Part shown: piece by piece, positions 54,154 to 63,476 of the stretch
Numbering within the stretch: the stretch's first letter is position 1
Layout: the number at the start of each line of letters is the position of its first letter
Source of the DNA: Bacillota bacterium
Lineage (GTDB): Bacteria; Bacillota; Clostridia; Oscillospirales; Ruminococcaceae
DNA: 63,476 bases
Assembly: GCA_029572815.1 (NCBI GenBank)
Contig: JAKPUQ010000190.1
Location: 1 to 63,476 of the forward strand
Direction: 5' to 3'
Program-made: the position numbers and the translations under genes
The notes under the pieces: generated by a model
What the model was told of the DNA's origin: nothing
The model's database searches: none
The model's input: the letters and a program-made list of their open reading frames with translations, nothing else

Positions 54154-55644
54154 ATGAAGCATTTATCACTTAAGCTGCTTGCGGATACAGTTGTGAGCAG
54201 GAGAAAGGCTCTTAATATGTCGCAGGCTGCGCTTTCTGAGAAGACAGGCATAAGCCGTACTATGTTCTCGCGTCTGGAGGCTGCCGGCTACAGTCCTTCT
54301 GTGGACCAGCTTCTTGCGTTGTCTGAGGTTCTCGGCTTTGACACCGCTGAGGTCTTTGTGGACGAGGAGAACGCTGCTGCTCCTGTTGCACGTAAGAAAA
54401 TAGCAGTTGCGGGTACCGGCTATGTGGGACTTTCCCTTGCGGTGCTGCTCTCTCAGCAGAATGACGTTACCGCAGTCGATATAGTTCCCGAAAAGGTGGA
54501 AAAGCTCAACAACTGGACAAGTCCCATACAGGACGATTATATTGAGAAATACTTGGCAGAGCATGAGGAGAGGGGGCTCTCACTCAGGGCGACTGCCGAC
54601 GGTGAAGCTACCTATAAGGACGCTGATTTCATAATCGTGGCAGCTCCCACAAACTACGATCCCAAGACCAATTTCTTTGACTGCTCGGCAGTTGAGGCTG
54701 TTCTGGCACTCATAAAGAAGGTAACTGACAAGAGAAAGAAAAAGCCCACCGTGGTCATAAAGTCCACTGTGCCTGTGGGATATACAGTTCAGGTACGCGA
54801 GAAAATGGGCATGGACAACATCATTTTCAGTCCCGAATTTCTCCGCGAGAGCAAGGCGCTTTACGATAATCTTTACCCCAGCCGTATAATCGTTGGCTCT
54901 GACGATAAGAACAGAGCGGCTGCAGATACATTTGCGGCGCTTCTTCAGAACGGCGCCATAAAAACTTCCATTCCCGTGCTTTTTATGGCTACCACAGAGG
55001 CTGAGGCTACAAAGCTTTTTGTGAACACCTACCTTGCCCTACGTGTAAGCTATTTCAACGAGCTTGACACCTACGCAGAGGTGAAGGAGCTGAATACTGC
55101 AAACATCATCAAGGGCGTGTGCCTTGACCCGAGAGTAGGGGATTACTACAATAATCCCTCCTTCGGCTACGGCGGCTACTGCCTCCCCAAGGACACAAAA
55201 CAGCTCCTTGCAAACTACCAGAATGTTCCCCAGAATATGATGTCCGCTATCGTTGAGTCCAACCGCACCCGTAAGGATTTCATAGCCGACCGCGTGCTGG
55301 AAATGGCAGGCTACTATAACTACGCCGACAACAACCAGTTTGACAGCAGCATGGAGAAAAAGGTTGTGGTGGGAATTTACAGGCTCACTATGAAGTCGAA
55401 CAGCGATAACTTCCGTCAGTCCTCTATCCAGGGCGTAATGAAGCGTATCAAGGCCAAGGGCGCTACTGTTGTCATCTATGAGCCCACCCTTGAAAACGGC
55501 AGCACTTTCTTCGGTTCCACAGTGGTCAATGACCTGAAGAAGTTCAAGAAGATGTGCGGCTGTATCGTCGCAAACCGCTATGACAAGGTCCTTGACGATG
55601 TGTCAGAAAAGGTGTATACAAGAGACCTTTTCAGCAGAGATTGA
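54154..55644 (+). CDS. UDP-glucose/UDP-sugar dehydrogenase with N-terminal XRE domain
   Basis: A 496-residue fusion. Residues 1-65 form an XRE/Cro helix-turn-helix ([20 protein letters not shown], then [15 protein letters not shown]). After a short Ala-rich linker comes a nucleotide-sugar dehydrogenase: [14 protein letters not shown] binds [11 protein letters not shown] and [12 protein letters not shown] are conserved, and GGYCLPKDT carries the catalytic cysteine. It should oxidise UDP-glucose (or a related sugar) to the uronate. The start at 54154 follows AGGAGG and a consensus promoter; the frame is open further upstream but crosses the terminator and promoter. Self-regulation by the XRE domain is inference. 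Confidence 0.92.
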   Translation: MKHLSLKLLADTVVSRRKALNMSQAALSEKTGISRTMFSRLEAAGYSPSVDQLLALSEVLGFDTAEVFVDEENAAAPVARKKIAVAGTGYVGLSLAVLLSQQNDVTAVDIVPEKVEKLNNWTSPIQDDYIEKYLAEHEERGLSLRATADGEATYKDADFIIVAAPTNYDPKTNFFDCSAVEAVLALIKKVTDKRKKKPTVVIKSTVPVGYTVQVREKMGMDNIIFSPEFLRESKALYDNLYPSRIIVGSDDKNRAAADTFAALLQNGAIKTSIPVLFMATTEAEATKLFVNTYLALRVSYFNELDTYAEVKELNTANIIKGVCLDPRVGDYYNNPSFGYGGYCLPKDTKQLLANYQNVPQNMMSAIVESNRTRKDFIADRVLEMAGYYNYADNNQFDSSMEKKVVVGIYRLTMKSNSDNFRQSSIQGVMKRIKAKGATVVIYEPTLENGSTFFGSTVVNDLKKFKKMCGCIVANRYDKVLDDVSEKVYTRDLFSRD

Positions 55645-55657
55645 TTTCAATAATAAA

Positions 55658-55714
55658 ACACCCGCTTGTGTCACGGTCAGGATATTCTGACTGAGATACA
55701 AGCGGGTATTATGT
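55658..55714. terminator. Shared terminator before the convergent histidine kinase gene
   Basis: Outer stem ACCCGCTTGT/ACAAGCGGGT with an inner GTCA...TGAC hairpin, T-rich on the plus side. Confidence 0.75.
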
Positions 55715-55716
55715 TT

Positions 55717-56928
55717 TTATGCCAGTCGGATCACAAGAGTGATGCAGAAGCGTTCCTCTTTGATCTCCGCATAGACCTCTCCGCCCATAAGGGACATGAG
55801 CCTTTTGCAGATGAAAAGTCCCAGGCCGTTTCCCTGGACTTTATCCGCATTGGTGCCGCGGTGGAAGCTCTCAAATATCTGGGGAAGCTCCTTTTCCTCA
55901 AGGCTGCACCCGGTATTGGATACGGTAATGAGCTGGCAGCCGTCCATTTTATCAAAGCTGAGACCTATCTCTCTGCCGTCGCCGTACTTTATTGCATTCT
56001 CCACAAGGTTCTGGAGGCACTCCGCCAGACGGTCGGGATCACAGGCAAGGAGACAGTCATCGTAGCTGTCCACTCTGAACTCAGTTCCCGAGACCGCCAG
56101 CTGCGGTGCATATCGTGCGCTGAGCCTTGAGATAATGCTGCTGAGAAAGACCTCGCCCTCAGTTACCTCAAAGTTCATGAAATCCTCACTGGCAGCTTTG
56201 GTTATCTCGCTGACGAACTGCTCTATCTCGTCGGCGCGTGAGTTAATGCTCTCGGCAGCGCTGCGGCGCTTCTCCTCGTCCTTGTAAAGTCCCCTTGCCA
56301 GAGCCTTGGCGTTGAGCTTTATGGCGGAAAGGGGAGTCTTTATATCGTGGGAAAGGGAAAGCAGCAGGAGCTTCTTGTCCCTCTGCATGGACAACTCCTT
56401 CTGGCGGTCGTCCTCTATTTTCTCGCGGAGCAGATTAACACCCCAGGTGAACTTGCCGAAAAAACGGCTCTTTTCCTCTGGTATGGGAACTGCAAGATTA
56501 CCCCTTGCCAGCTCCTGCGGCACCTTGTTGAGCCTGCCGAAGGGGACTACGATATGCTTTCTGATGAAATAAAGCAGGCCCAGAAGCAGCAGGAAGATAG
56601 CACTCATGATCAGATTTGCAGCTATAAGAATGCCTTTGCGGCTGCCCACGGTGTACTCCACACGGTAGGTCTCTCCGCGGGCTTCGATGATAAGATAATG
56701 CTCGTCACTGCGATAAAGGTCGCCGCCTGTGAAAACACCTGTCAGATGTGGAAAGTCCGAGATGTCGGTGCTGCCTGTTTCCTCTATGCGGTCAGTGAGC
56801 CGCTTGGCTTCCACCCTGTAGGCACCGCTGTCGCGGCCTGCAGAGCGGAGCAGGAATATATCCAGTACCGCCGCCAGAATAAGAAACAGGACTATTGCCG
56901 CGGCGCTGAGCTTTCTGAATGTACTCAT
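55717..56928 (-). CDS. Sensor histidine kinase
   Basis: A 403-residue membrane sensor of a two-component system. A first helix (AAAIVLFLILAAVLDIFLL), an extracytoplasmic loop of about 70 residues, a second helix (AANLIMSAIFLLLLGLLYF) and a HAMP region precede the DHp domain with phospho-His in SLSHDIKTPLSAIK. The ATPase domain has the N-box NLVENAIKYGDG and G-box GNGLGLFICKRL. It is intact and starts at an ATGA overlap with the response regulator, so it depends on that gene's translation. Confidence 0.93.
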   Translation of the reverse strand: MSTFRKLSAAAIVLFLILAAVLDIFLLRSAGRDSGAYRVEAKRLTDRIEETGSTDISDFPHLTGVFTGGDLYRSDEHYLIIEARGETYRVEYTVGSRKGILIAANLIMSAIFLLLLGLLYFIRKHIVVPFGRLNKVPQELARGNLAVPIPEEKSRFFGKFTWGVNLLREKIEDDRQKELSMQRDKKLLLLSLSHDIKTPLSAIKLNAKALARGLYKDEEKRRSAAESINSRADEIEQFVSEITKAASEDFMNFEVTEGEVFLSSIISRLSARYAPQLAVSGTEFRVDSYDDCLLACDPDRLAECLQNLVENAIKYGDGREIGLSFDKMDGCQLITVSNTGCSLEEKELPQIFESFHRGTNADKVQGNGLGLFICKRLMSLMGGEVYAEIKEERFCITLVIRLA

Positions 56929-57587
56929 ATGAACTTATACCCCACGCCCCAGACCGTCAGCAGCCGCCTGGCGTTCTTAGGGTCGTCGCCCAGCTTCTGG
57001 CGCAGTCTGTTTATATGTACATGAAGGGTCTGGAGCTCTGAGTCGCTGTCGCTGCCCTAGACAGTGCTGAAAAGGTACTCCTTTTTCAGTGCTTTGCCCT
57101 GATTTTCAATGAAAAGCGCCAGCAGGTCGAACTCCTTGGCAGGCAGCTCCACTGCCTTGCCGTCAATGGTCGCAGTACGGTCAGCAAGATTGAGGGTAAC
57201 GCCGTCCGCAGAGAGTATCTCCTGCTGATAGCGGCGCTTGAAAATGCCCTTTATCTTGGCTATGAGAATGTCTATATCATAGGGCTTTTCTATGTAGTCG
57301 TCAGCCCCTAAGTCAAGACCGTTGAGCTTGTCCTCCTTGTCCGTCCTTGCGCTGACTATGAGTATTGGAGTATCCGCATTCTCGCGGAGCTTAGAGCAAA
57401 CAGCGAAGCCGTTTACGTCAGGGAGATTAATGTCCAGTACTACAAGCCTTGCGCCGTACTTTTCAAAGAGCTCCAGTGCTCTTTCACCGCTTTCCACCGC
57501 CGTGACCGTGTAGCCCTCATCGCGAAGAAAGTCCGTCAGAAGTCCGGCAAGCTCTTTGTCGTCTTCAACTATAAGAATATCGGTCAT
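56925..57587 (-). pseudogene. OmpR-type response regulator with an in-frame TAG stop
   Basis: A winged-helix response regulator. The receiver domain has DILIVEDDKEL, phospho-Asp in LVVLDINLPDVNG, and the K of IEKPYD. The DNA-binding domain is cut by TAG at 57057-57059 in LFSTV-stop-GSDSDSE; the expected codon is TGG (Trp). Reading continues cleanly past it (LQTLHVHINRLRQKLGDD ... VWGVGYKFI) to a natural TGA overlapping the kinase start. The cut product lacks the recognition helix. A single G-to-A change, an assembly error, or readthrough could explain it. Confidence 0.85.
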
Positions 57588-57606
57588 AATATCACCACCT
57601 GTATTT

Positions 57607-57635
57607 ATTTTATCACAAATAATAAATAATAGCAA
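57607..57635 (-). promoter_or_regulatory. Promoter of the two-component genes
   Basis: TTGCTA-N17-TAAAAT on the minus strand. Just upstream, at about 57636-57672, a strong hairpin GCGCGGCGT/ACGCCGCGC could partly end transcription coming from the ABC transporter genes. Confidence 0.55.
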
Positions 57636-57697
57636 GGGCGCGGCGTGAGCTAATGATGAGCCGACGCCGCGCTTTATCATGGAAAATATCCCCTATA

Positions 57698-58468
57698 TCA
57701 CCAGCCCTGTTCCATGAGCCAGTTGTTCAGGTCTCTTTCACGGCTGCGAAGCTCCTGTTCGCTGCCGCCGAAGTGTCCCATCTCCTTCTCGCCGCAGATA
57801 CCGCCGTCCATGATGTACAGCACCCTGCTGCACTTGGCAGCTACCTTGGGGTCATGAGTGACGCACATTATGGTAGTTCCGTCATTGTTCAGGGAGATGA
57901 GTTCATTCATGACCTCGTCGGAGCTGGAGCGGTTGAGGGCTCCCGTAGGCTCGTCTGCGAAGATCATTTTGGGAGAATTTATCATGCTTCTGGCGATGCA
58001 GGCTCGCTGGAGCTGTCCGCCCGAGACCTCGTTTATGTCATTGCCGCCAACATCGTCGATACCCAGTCTGTGCATGAGGGCTCTGCCGCGCTCGGCGGTC
58101 TGTTTGCGGCTCTCGCTGTTCTTCTTTGACTTTACCGCAGGGAGGATTATGTTGTCCAGTACGGACAGGTTCTTCATCATGTACATCTGCTGGAAGATGA
58201 AGCCCATTTCGTCAAGTCTCAGCTTTGCAAGCTCCCTTTCGGGAAGCTTTGCGGTGTTTTTGCCGTTGAAAATCACCTCACCTGCGGTTACTCTGTCCAT
58301 GCCCGAAACGCAGTAGAGCAGAGTGCTCTTGCCCGAGCCCGAGGGACCTATTATGGCTACCATTTCGCCCTCGTTGATGGTAAGGTCTATGTTCTTCAGA
58401 ACGTTGTTCTGCCTCTTATTTACTATGTAGGTCTTGCAGAGACTCTTTGCCTGTAAAACTGTATTCAT
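57698..58468 (-). CDS. ABC transporter ATP-binding protein (MacB/BceA type)
   Basis: A 256-residue ATPase of the macrolide/antimicrobial-peptide exporter group. Walker A is IGPSGSGKST, signature VSGGQLQRACIARSM, Walker B MIFADEPTGAL, then the family's NRSSSDEVM. It follows the FtsX-like permease and precedes a response regulator and kinase, the order of peptide-sensing or detoxification modules. Confidence 0.93.
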   Translation of the reverse strand: MNTVLQAKSLCKTYIVNKRQNNVLKNIDLTINEGEMVAIIGPSGSGKSTLLYCVSGMDRVTAGEVIFNGKNTAKLPERELAKLRLDEMGFIFQQMYMMKNLSVLDNIILPAVKSKKNSESRKQTAERGRALMHRLGIDDVGGNDINEVSGGQLQRACIARSMINSPKMIFADEPTGALNRSSSDEVMNELISLNNDGTTIMCVTHDPKVAAKCSRVLYIMDGGICGEKEMGHFGGSEQELRSRERDLNNWLMEQGW

Positions 58469-58547
58469 GTCAGTATCTTTCCTCCTATGATCCTGTGTCG
58501 GAATACCGCCGGGGTGCGGCTATTATTCTGCCTCTCCCCGGGAGTCC

Positions 58548-60904
58548 TTATTCTATGGAAGCTGTATCGCTTGCCTTGATTGTCTTTGTGTGGAGTGCTG
58601 CTATCAGTGAGCCGAAGAAGGTCACGCCGATGAGCAGTGCAGGTGCGGCTGCGAATATCTCAGCCGCCGAGAAGTCAGCGTCTATGCCGCTTACATCGCC
58701 TATCATTGAGCTTACCCAGTTGAGCAGCAACGAGCTGAGTGGGAGTACCGCCGCTGATGCGATGATGCAGGCGAGAACAGCCGCAATGACAAATCTAAGA
58801 ACGTGCTGCATAATAATACTGCCGTTTTGGATCCCCATAGCCTTCATGAGAGCTATCTCGCTCTTTTCCTTGGATATGAATGAGCGCTCCATGAGAAGTA
58901 CGATAAGGACAGTTAGTATCACAGTCAGTATCATTGAAAGCTTCTTGATGGCGTTCAGTGAGTCGGAGACCTGGGTGATAAACTTTACGGCATCCGATGT
59001 GGAGTATACCTTGTCGGTCTCCAGTTTGTCGCACATCTGCTTTATTACGTCATCTATCTCTTTTTCGGTGTGGTCACCGCTGAGCTTTATCTGTATGCCT
59101 GTTGAACCGTTGGCTATAACGTCTCCCACAGGAAAGTCAGGACTCGTTATTGCTGCATAGCCGCCTCCGAAGAAGGAGGAGCACTTGCCTGTTATGATGA
59201 ATTCGTGTTCTTTTCCTGCGATCTCTGCGGTTATCCTGTCGCCTATCTCAGCGCCGAGGGACTCCAGAGCATAGCCTGTCATTGCTACCTCGTCTTTTTT
59301 CTGCGGAGCGCTTCCCTCATCGCATTGCAGCTCATATTTGTTTGTGCCGATAACAAAGGTAAAGAATATATTGGTGCGTGTAATATCGCCGTGAGTGACG
59401 TTGCTCTGTGTACCCAGTGTAAGGCTGTATTTACCGTCGATGTCAAGCTCGTCCATCAGATCCTCGACCTTCTCGCAGGTGATCTTGTAGCCGCCCTCAC
59501 GGGTCATAAGCTCGGTAAGGGTAGCAGAGTCGATAATAGTAATATCAGAGTCGGGAGCATGGAAGAACCGCATGAGCTGCGGGCTCTTTAGGGTATCAGC
59601 GCCTGATGACATAACTGTCATCATAAGCATACAGAGTGTGAATACCAGCGTTATTATCAGGAACTGCTTGGGAGCGCTGAGCACGTCGTTCAGTGCCAGG
59701 AAGCCTGTGGACTGGAGCTTTGAGCGGCCAAGGCTGAGCAGGCTCCTTCTGTGGAAGCGCTCGCCTGTCTGACCGCTCCTGACTGCGTCTATGGGGGAGA
59801 GCTTCTTTACCTTGCGGGTGCAGAGGTAACAGAAAAGCATTATCAGACCGATGATACAGATAGTGCTGATGATACTGAGGACGATACCGTTCTCACTTCC
59901 AAGTACCATGTTCTCGGAAACTGTTTTCAGCATTGTGCTGCTCAGAGGGAGCGAGGCGATGAAACCCACAGCCGCTCCCACGACTGCAATAGCCAGGTAC
60001 TTGACGATGTAAAGGCAGCGTATGGAGGAGTTACCTATTCCCAGCGCCTTCATAACGCCTATTTCGCGGTATTCTTCCTGTATGGTGAAGCCGATGGTGA
60101 AGCGAAGTACAAAAAATGCGGTCAGCATGATGATAATGCTCACTGCCATCATTATATAAGCCACCATCATATCGAAGATATAGATGCTTTTGGTGGTCTC
60201 TCGGTCCGCCACATTGACTCCTTCGGTATTGTTGGCGTAATCAATGATCGCCTGGGGATCGTCGGTGTTTATATACATCATCTTGAAGCTGGGAGCGGGA
60301 TTTTTGAAGTCCTTCTTGATAGCGGCGAAGTCCTCACTGTTTACAAGAAGATAGGGGAGTGCGGAAGCGCCGTTCTGTATGTCAGCTCCCTTGAAATGTC
60401 CCTTGTACTTCAGCTTGTATACGAAGCCGTCAACGTTTATCTCAAACTCGTCCCCCTCATTGACATCAATGTCCTGAGTGAAGGTGTTGGTGCAGTAGAA
60501 GCAGCCCTTCTCCACTCCCTTGATCGCGTTGTTATCAGAGTCGAAGTACTTTATCACCATCTCATCATCAGAGACAAGCACTGCGGGGTTTATGAAGTTG
60601 TCAAGTTTTTTTCGTGAAGCCTGAAAAACTTTGAACTGTATATGTAGAATGGGTTCTGCATCTTTATCTCCCGTATGCCGGGAATGTTTTTCACGATCTC
60701 ATCCTCGTCTGAGTCTGTTTCCATTGACACCGTCAGATCGGGCATATCCGAGATGTCGAAATAGTGCTCGATGCCACCTGTGACGGCTGCGATGTTGTTG
60801 ACGCTTGCAGATGCGAACATGGAGCACAGTATTATGAACATCAGGAGTATGATGTTCATGGTTCGTTTGCGTTTAAGGTCTTTTTTTAATATCCTCCAGA
60901 ACAT
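58548..60904 (-). pseudogene. ABC transporter permease (MacB/FtsX domains), frameshifted at a T7 tract
   Basis: A permease of about 785 residues with two FtsX domains. The first part (60904-60613) has the initial helix (MNIILLMFIILCSMFASASV) and start of the extracytoplasmic domain; the second begins near KLDNFINPAVLVSDDE. The frame shifts at seven T at 60606-60612 (seven A in coding sense); eight would restore HEKKLDNF. Helices follow at FDMMVAYIMMAVSIIIML, YIVKYLAIAVVGAAVGF, IISTICIIGLIMLFCYL and the C-terminal set. It is the first gene of the ABC/two-component cluster. Confidence 0.85.
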
Positions 60905-61126
60905 GACTGTTACCTCTTTTCGTGTGTTGTTTTCTCTATGCTCTGATTATATCACGGAAATTCTTAACAAGTCTTTAACTTTGAAAACTGAAGGAAAAGC
61001 TACAAAATGATAATTTGCTGCGCTTAGGTAACGAAGGGAAATTTGTAGTAAAATAGCGTATATACGAATGGGTTGAAGATACATGGAGCAGAACTGATAT
61101 TACATATTGTATTTTGTGATAATTAC

Positions 61127-61155
61127 TTGACAAAAATATAAAAATTATATATAAT
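61127..61155 (+). promoter_or_regulatory. Consensus promoter abutting the RTX fragment
   Basis: TTGACA-N17-TATAAT whose -10 box runs directly into RTX coding sequence (AATGGCAATGAT). A promoter fused to the middle of a gene suggests a rearrangement junction here. Confidence 0.7.
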
Positions 61156-62212
61156 GGCAATGATATTATCAGCGACTCAAATGGTAAGAACACAATAAGA
61201 TTCAGCGGCATAAAGTCCACAGATGTTTATGTAACATACCCCAGCACAGGAACAGACGCTATCATATATCGATGCATTCAACAATGCTGTAAACTATAAT
61301 GATAAAATGGAGAGCCTTGACAATATTCTGTTCACTATGTCAGGTGCACAGAATATTGCTTCAAATTCAAGAGGTTCAAACATTGATGCAAGAAGACTTC
61401 ATGTTATTGAAACTATCATGGGCGAGGACTTCTCCGGTGTCAACGGGGCAAATCCTAATCCCACAGCTGCAAATATTCTGAAGAATATGTATAATAATAT
61501 TGCCAATAAGTATTATACGATATTAAACATCGATACAGTTAGGCCTTATATTGAAAAGCTTGTACCCTATGAAAACGAAAACGGCGAGCAGAAGTACTAT
61601 ACAGGCATAATGTGTGTAGCTGTCATGAATGAACTGAACCAGAATCCTGATTCTACAATTCTGGCAGATGTATGCAAGTTCTTATCCGTATTCGGCATAA
61701 ATGGAGAAACTGATTATGATGTGCTTGTTGACATTAACTCCTTCTTCTCATATGACAGAAAAACCAGCAGTGCCGTGAATAAGGAGTTCGCTTCACAGAA
61801 TATTTATATCGGAACATATTCTGGTGATAAAATCAATGGTTCTGGTAATGCTGATACCATCTTCGGCGGAGCCGGAGACGATAAGCTCTACGGCGGCAGC
61901 GGAAACGACGAGCTTCACGGCGGTGCAGGAAGCGACTACCTCAACGGCGGAAGCGACAACGATACATATGTATTTGAGCTTGGTGACGGAAATGATACTA
62001 TCAATGAGGAAAGAGACAGCGGTACAGATAAGGTGGTATTCGGCGAAGGTATCACGACAGATGATGTAGTAGTAACAAGAGACGGAAATGACATGGTTCT
62101 TCTTGTTGGCAGTAACGGAGACACTCTCAGAATTACATCACAGTTCACAGATCGCTACAACCGTATCGAGAGTTTCGAGTTTGCAGATGGTACAGTAAAG
62201 ACAATACCTGCA
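61150..62212 (+). pseudogene. RTX (calcium-binding repeat) protein fragment
   Basis: An internal piece of a secreted RTX protein with neither a true start nor a true end. It opens mid-domain with NGNDIISDSNG and reads on to PSTGTDAII, where an AT-dinucleotide loss at about 61266-61272 shifts the frame to IDAFNNAVNYNDKM. Nonapeptide repeats follow (GNADTIFGGAGDDKLYGG, GNDELHGGAGSDYLNGG), then a haemolysin-type C-terminal motif (TYVFELGDGNDTI; ITSQFTDRYNRIESFEFADG). From about 62212 it runs head-on into the truncated LRR gene. An ATG at 61307 would give a 327-residue product, but no ribosome site fits. Confidence 0.82.
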
Positions 62213-63291
62213 ATATTACAGAGACGCTCAAACATCAGAGCAAAATCATGGCATACGATTCCGCGATGGTCGAAGTATTCGCTCATATAATTAGCGGAGC
62301 CGCCGTCAGCGTCGAGGGTATATCGATTAAAGTATGTGCCGATATAGACATAAAGCTTTCTTACGATCTGATATTCTTCAAGAGCTGTATATCCTGTGTT
62401 TCCGGGAGCGCCCTTATAAGCAATACCACAGCTTTGTAATATCTTCTTTTCGTAGTTCTCAGCAGCTGTTTTACCAACTTTTGTGAATGACAGAGCTGCA
62501 TAATTGATAGTGAGAAAATCCTGCTGGAAAGAGTTACGGTTATCATTCATACATACGCTGTAAAGATCAACATATTTGTTTTGAGACTTGTCGAAGAATC
62601 TTACCGTTTCAGCATTTGATCTTGTATTCTGAGCATTATGATTGCCAAAAGCGTTCTGTGAGAGAATGATAAGATTTCTGGGGAGAGTCAGATTCCTGAG
62701 GTTGCTAAGTCCGGAAAATGCATAGTCAGCGATGTATTCGATATTGTTGAACTCGTTTGCTGACATATCAACAGTTGCATCGTTTGAATAATAGTAAATA
62801 AGAACCTTTCCAAGAGAGCTGTATCCCTTATTGTCTTCCTGATCAAAGTCCCATGCTGATGCTAAAAAGCATAAATTACCTATCTCGGTAAGATTTTCAC
62901 CGCCATTGATGGTGCTGAGATTTGTTGCTTCATAGAAGCAACTTTCTCCCATTTTTGTAATAGTATTGGGAATAGTAAGAGTCTGGACAGTCTTATTTTT
63001 CTTTCCAAAATATCTTGCCAGCTCTGTAACAGTGTATGAAACGCCGTTAGTCTTTACAGTCGAAGGCAGAACAAGGTTTGCCTTAGCGTTGGAAAAACCA
63101 GTAAGTGTTGCTGTCTGGTCGTCCTTGACAGTGAAAGTGTAAGTAACACCATAATTATCCTTATAGGAATAATCTGATGCAGCGGAAGCACTTATGCCAT
63201 AATAATTAGTTGCGCCGCTGTTGGTTGATGTGATGATAGGTCCTGCTGCTAATAATGTTGCTAAGCAGAATGCCGCGATTTTTTTAAACAT
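62155..63291 (-). CDS. Secreted LRR and transglutaminase-like protein, C-terminus lost
   Basis: A 378-residue secreted protein. The signal peptide (KIAAFCLATLLAAGPIIT) is followed by BspA-type leucine-rich repeats (LTIPNTITKMGESCFY; YIADYAFSGLSNLRNLTLP) and the start of a transglutaminase-like domain, GIVCHDFALMFERLCNIAGI, with the catalytic cysteine. The His and Asp of the triad are missing: from about 62212 the frame runs antisense into RTX sequence (VFTVPSANSKLSIRL). AAAGGAG precedes the ATG; an IS3 fragment lies 47 bases upstream, so its native promoter may be lost. Confidence 0.8.
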   Translation of the reverse strand: MFKKIAAFCLATLLAAGPIITSTNSGATNYYGISASAASDYSYKDNYGVTYTFTVKDDQTATLTGFSNAKANLVLPSTVKTNGVSYTVTELARYFGKKNKTVQTLTIPNTITKMGESCFYEATNLSTINGGENLTEIGNLCFLASAWDFDQEDNKGYSSLGKVLIYYYSNDATVDMSANEFNNIEYIADYAFSGLSNLRNLTLPRNLIILSQNAFGNHNAQNTRSNAETVRFFDKSQNKYVDLYSVCMNDNRNSFQQDFLTINYAALSFTKVGKTAAENYEKKILQSCGIAYKGAPGNTGYTALEEYQIVRKLYVYIGTYFNRYTLDADGGSANYMSEYFDHRGIVCHDFALMFERLCNIAGIVFTVPSANSKLSIRL

Positions 63292-63337
63292 ATAAATACT
63301 CCTTTTGAAAAAAATGCTGCGCGCGCAATATTATTAT

Positions 63338-63475
63338 TGTTGCTCCTTTCATAGGCGAACCATTGTCTGAATGAAGTACCAATGGTTTTGTAGTAAGTCT
63401 CTTTTGTGCAATGCAGGTGCGCTGAATCAGTTCACTGGCATGGTTCGCTGACTCCTCAGGCCATACTTCCCAGCC
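63338..63475 (-). mobile_element. IS3-family transposase (OrfB) fragment
   Basis: Read on the minus strand from the window edge, this encodes WEVWPEESANHASELIQ, then PLVLHSDNGSPMKGAT, the second part of the DDE integrase core of IS3-family OrfB with its catalytic Asp (HSDNGS). Coding similarity stops at 63338 and AT-rich sequence leads into the LRR gene. The rest lies outside the window or is lost. Confidence 0.8.
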
Positions 63476-63476
63476 A

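Noticed and set aside
57057..57059. TAG recoding (pyrrolysine or suppressor) in the response regulator
   Set aside because: TAG is used as an ordinary stop elsewhere in the window, and tryptophan is the family residue at this position; mutation or sequence error is simpler.

Overview
The window looks like chromosomal DNA of a cellulosome-forming Ruminococcus-type member of the Oscillospiraceae (Clostridia). Clues are a secreted SGNH hydrolase with a type I dockerin, T-box leaders, consensus TTGACA-N17-TATAAT promoters, strong AGGAGG ribosome sites, NADP-type glutamate dehydrogenase, AdhE, rubredoxin, a fused Wzz/BY-kinase and a remnant of the sporulation regulator SpoVT. The genus is inferred from gene content only.

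Layout. 0.2-3.3 kb: a zinc-type ABC uptake operon (znuACB order plus a lipoprotein) behind a Fur-family box. 3.5-11.5 kb: a small membrane protein, flavodoxin, an HD-domain protein with a frameshifted O-acetylhomoserine sulfhydrylase, gdhA, a cytidylate-kinase-like protein, a DUF421/DUF4363 pair and prfB. 11.6-13.1 kb: a repeat-rich stretch around a secreted bulb-lectin gene, then a T-box leader for valS. 13.1-19.2 kb: valS, an HtrA protease and a CNNM/CorC protein, ended by a complete small palindromic repeat element. 19.2-23.3 kb: an MBOAT-SGNH-protein kinase operon, probably for O-acylation of a surface glycan. 23.5-29.8 kb: an NSS transporter and a yfmF-yfmH-lgt-folD operon in which Lgt has a very long acidic tail. 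30-33.7 kb: a RING/zinc-ribbon membrane protein, the dockerin SGNH hydrolase, a lipoprotein and a pilin-like protein. 33.8-38 kb: a T-box operon of two unknown membrane genes plus tyrS, behind a GGDEF gene. 38.2-47.5 kb: a DUF1846 protein, CPBP protease, aminoglycoside-phosphotransferase-like kinase, adhE, rubredoxin and uvrA.

From 47.5 kb the sequence becomes accessory in character. The 3' part of spoVT abuts a large serine recombinase whose last codons are written in spoVT sequence, marking the edge of an integrated element. A long AT-rich leader follows, then a capsule/exopolysaccharide block (Wzz-BY kinase, PHP phosphatase, NeuD-like acyltransferase, and a UDP-glucose dehydrogenase with an N-terminal XRE domain). 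Next is an ABC transporter/two-component module. The last 2.3 kb is a mosaic of an RTX fragment, a truncated LRR-transglutaminase gene and an IS3 transposase fragment.

Two cross-cutting signals stand out. First, dispersed intergenic elements carry a conserved hairpin core and heptamer-repeat arms that differ between copies but remain self-complementary within a copy. Second, at least six otherwise intact genes carry a single lesion, mostly in homopolymers (metY, the kinase, a tyrS-operon gene, GGDEF, the ABC permease, the response regulator). This may be base-calling error or real decay, and it must be settled before those genes are called broken.
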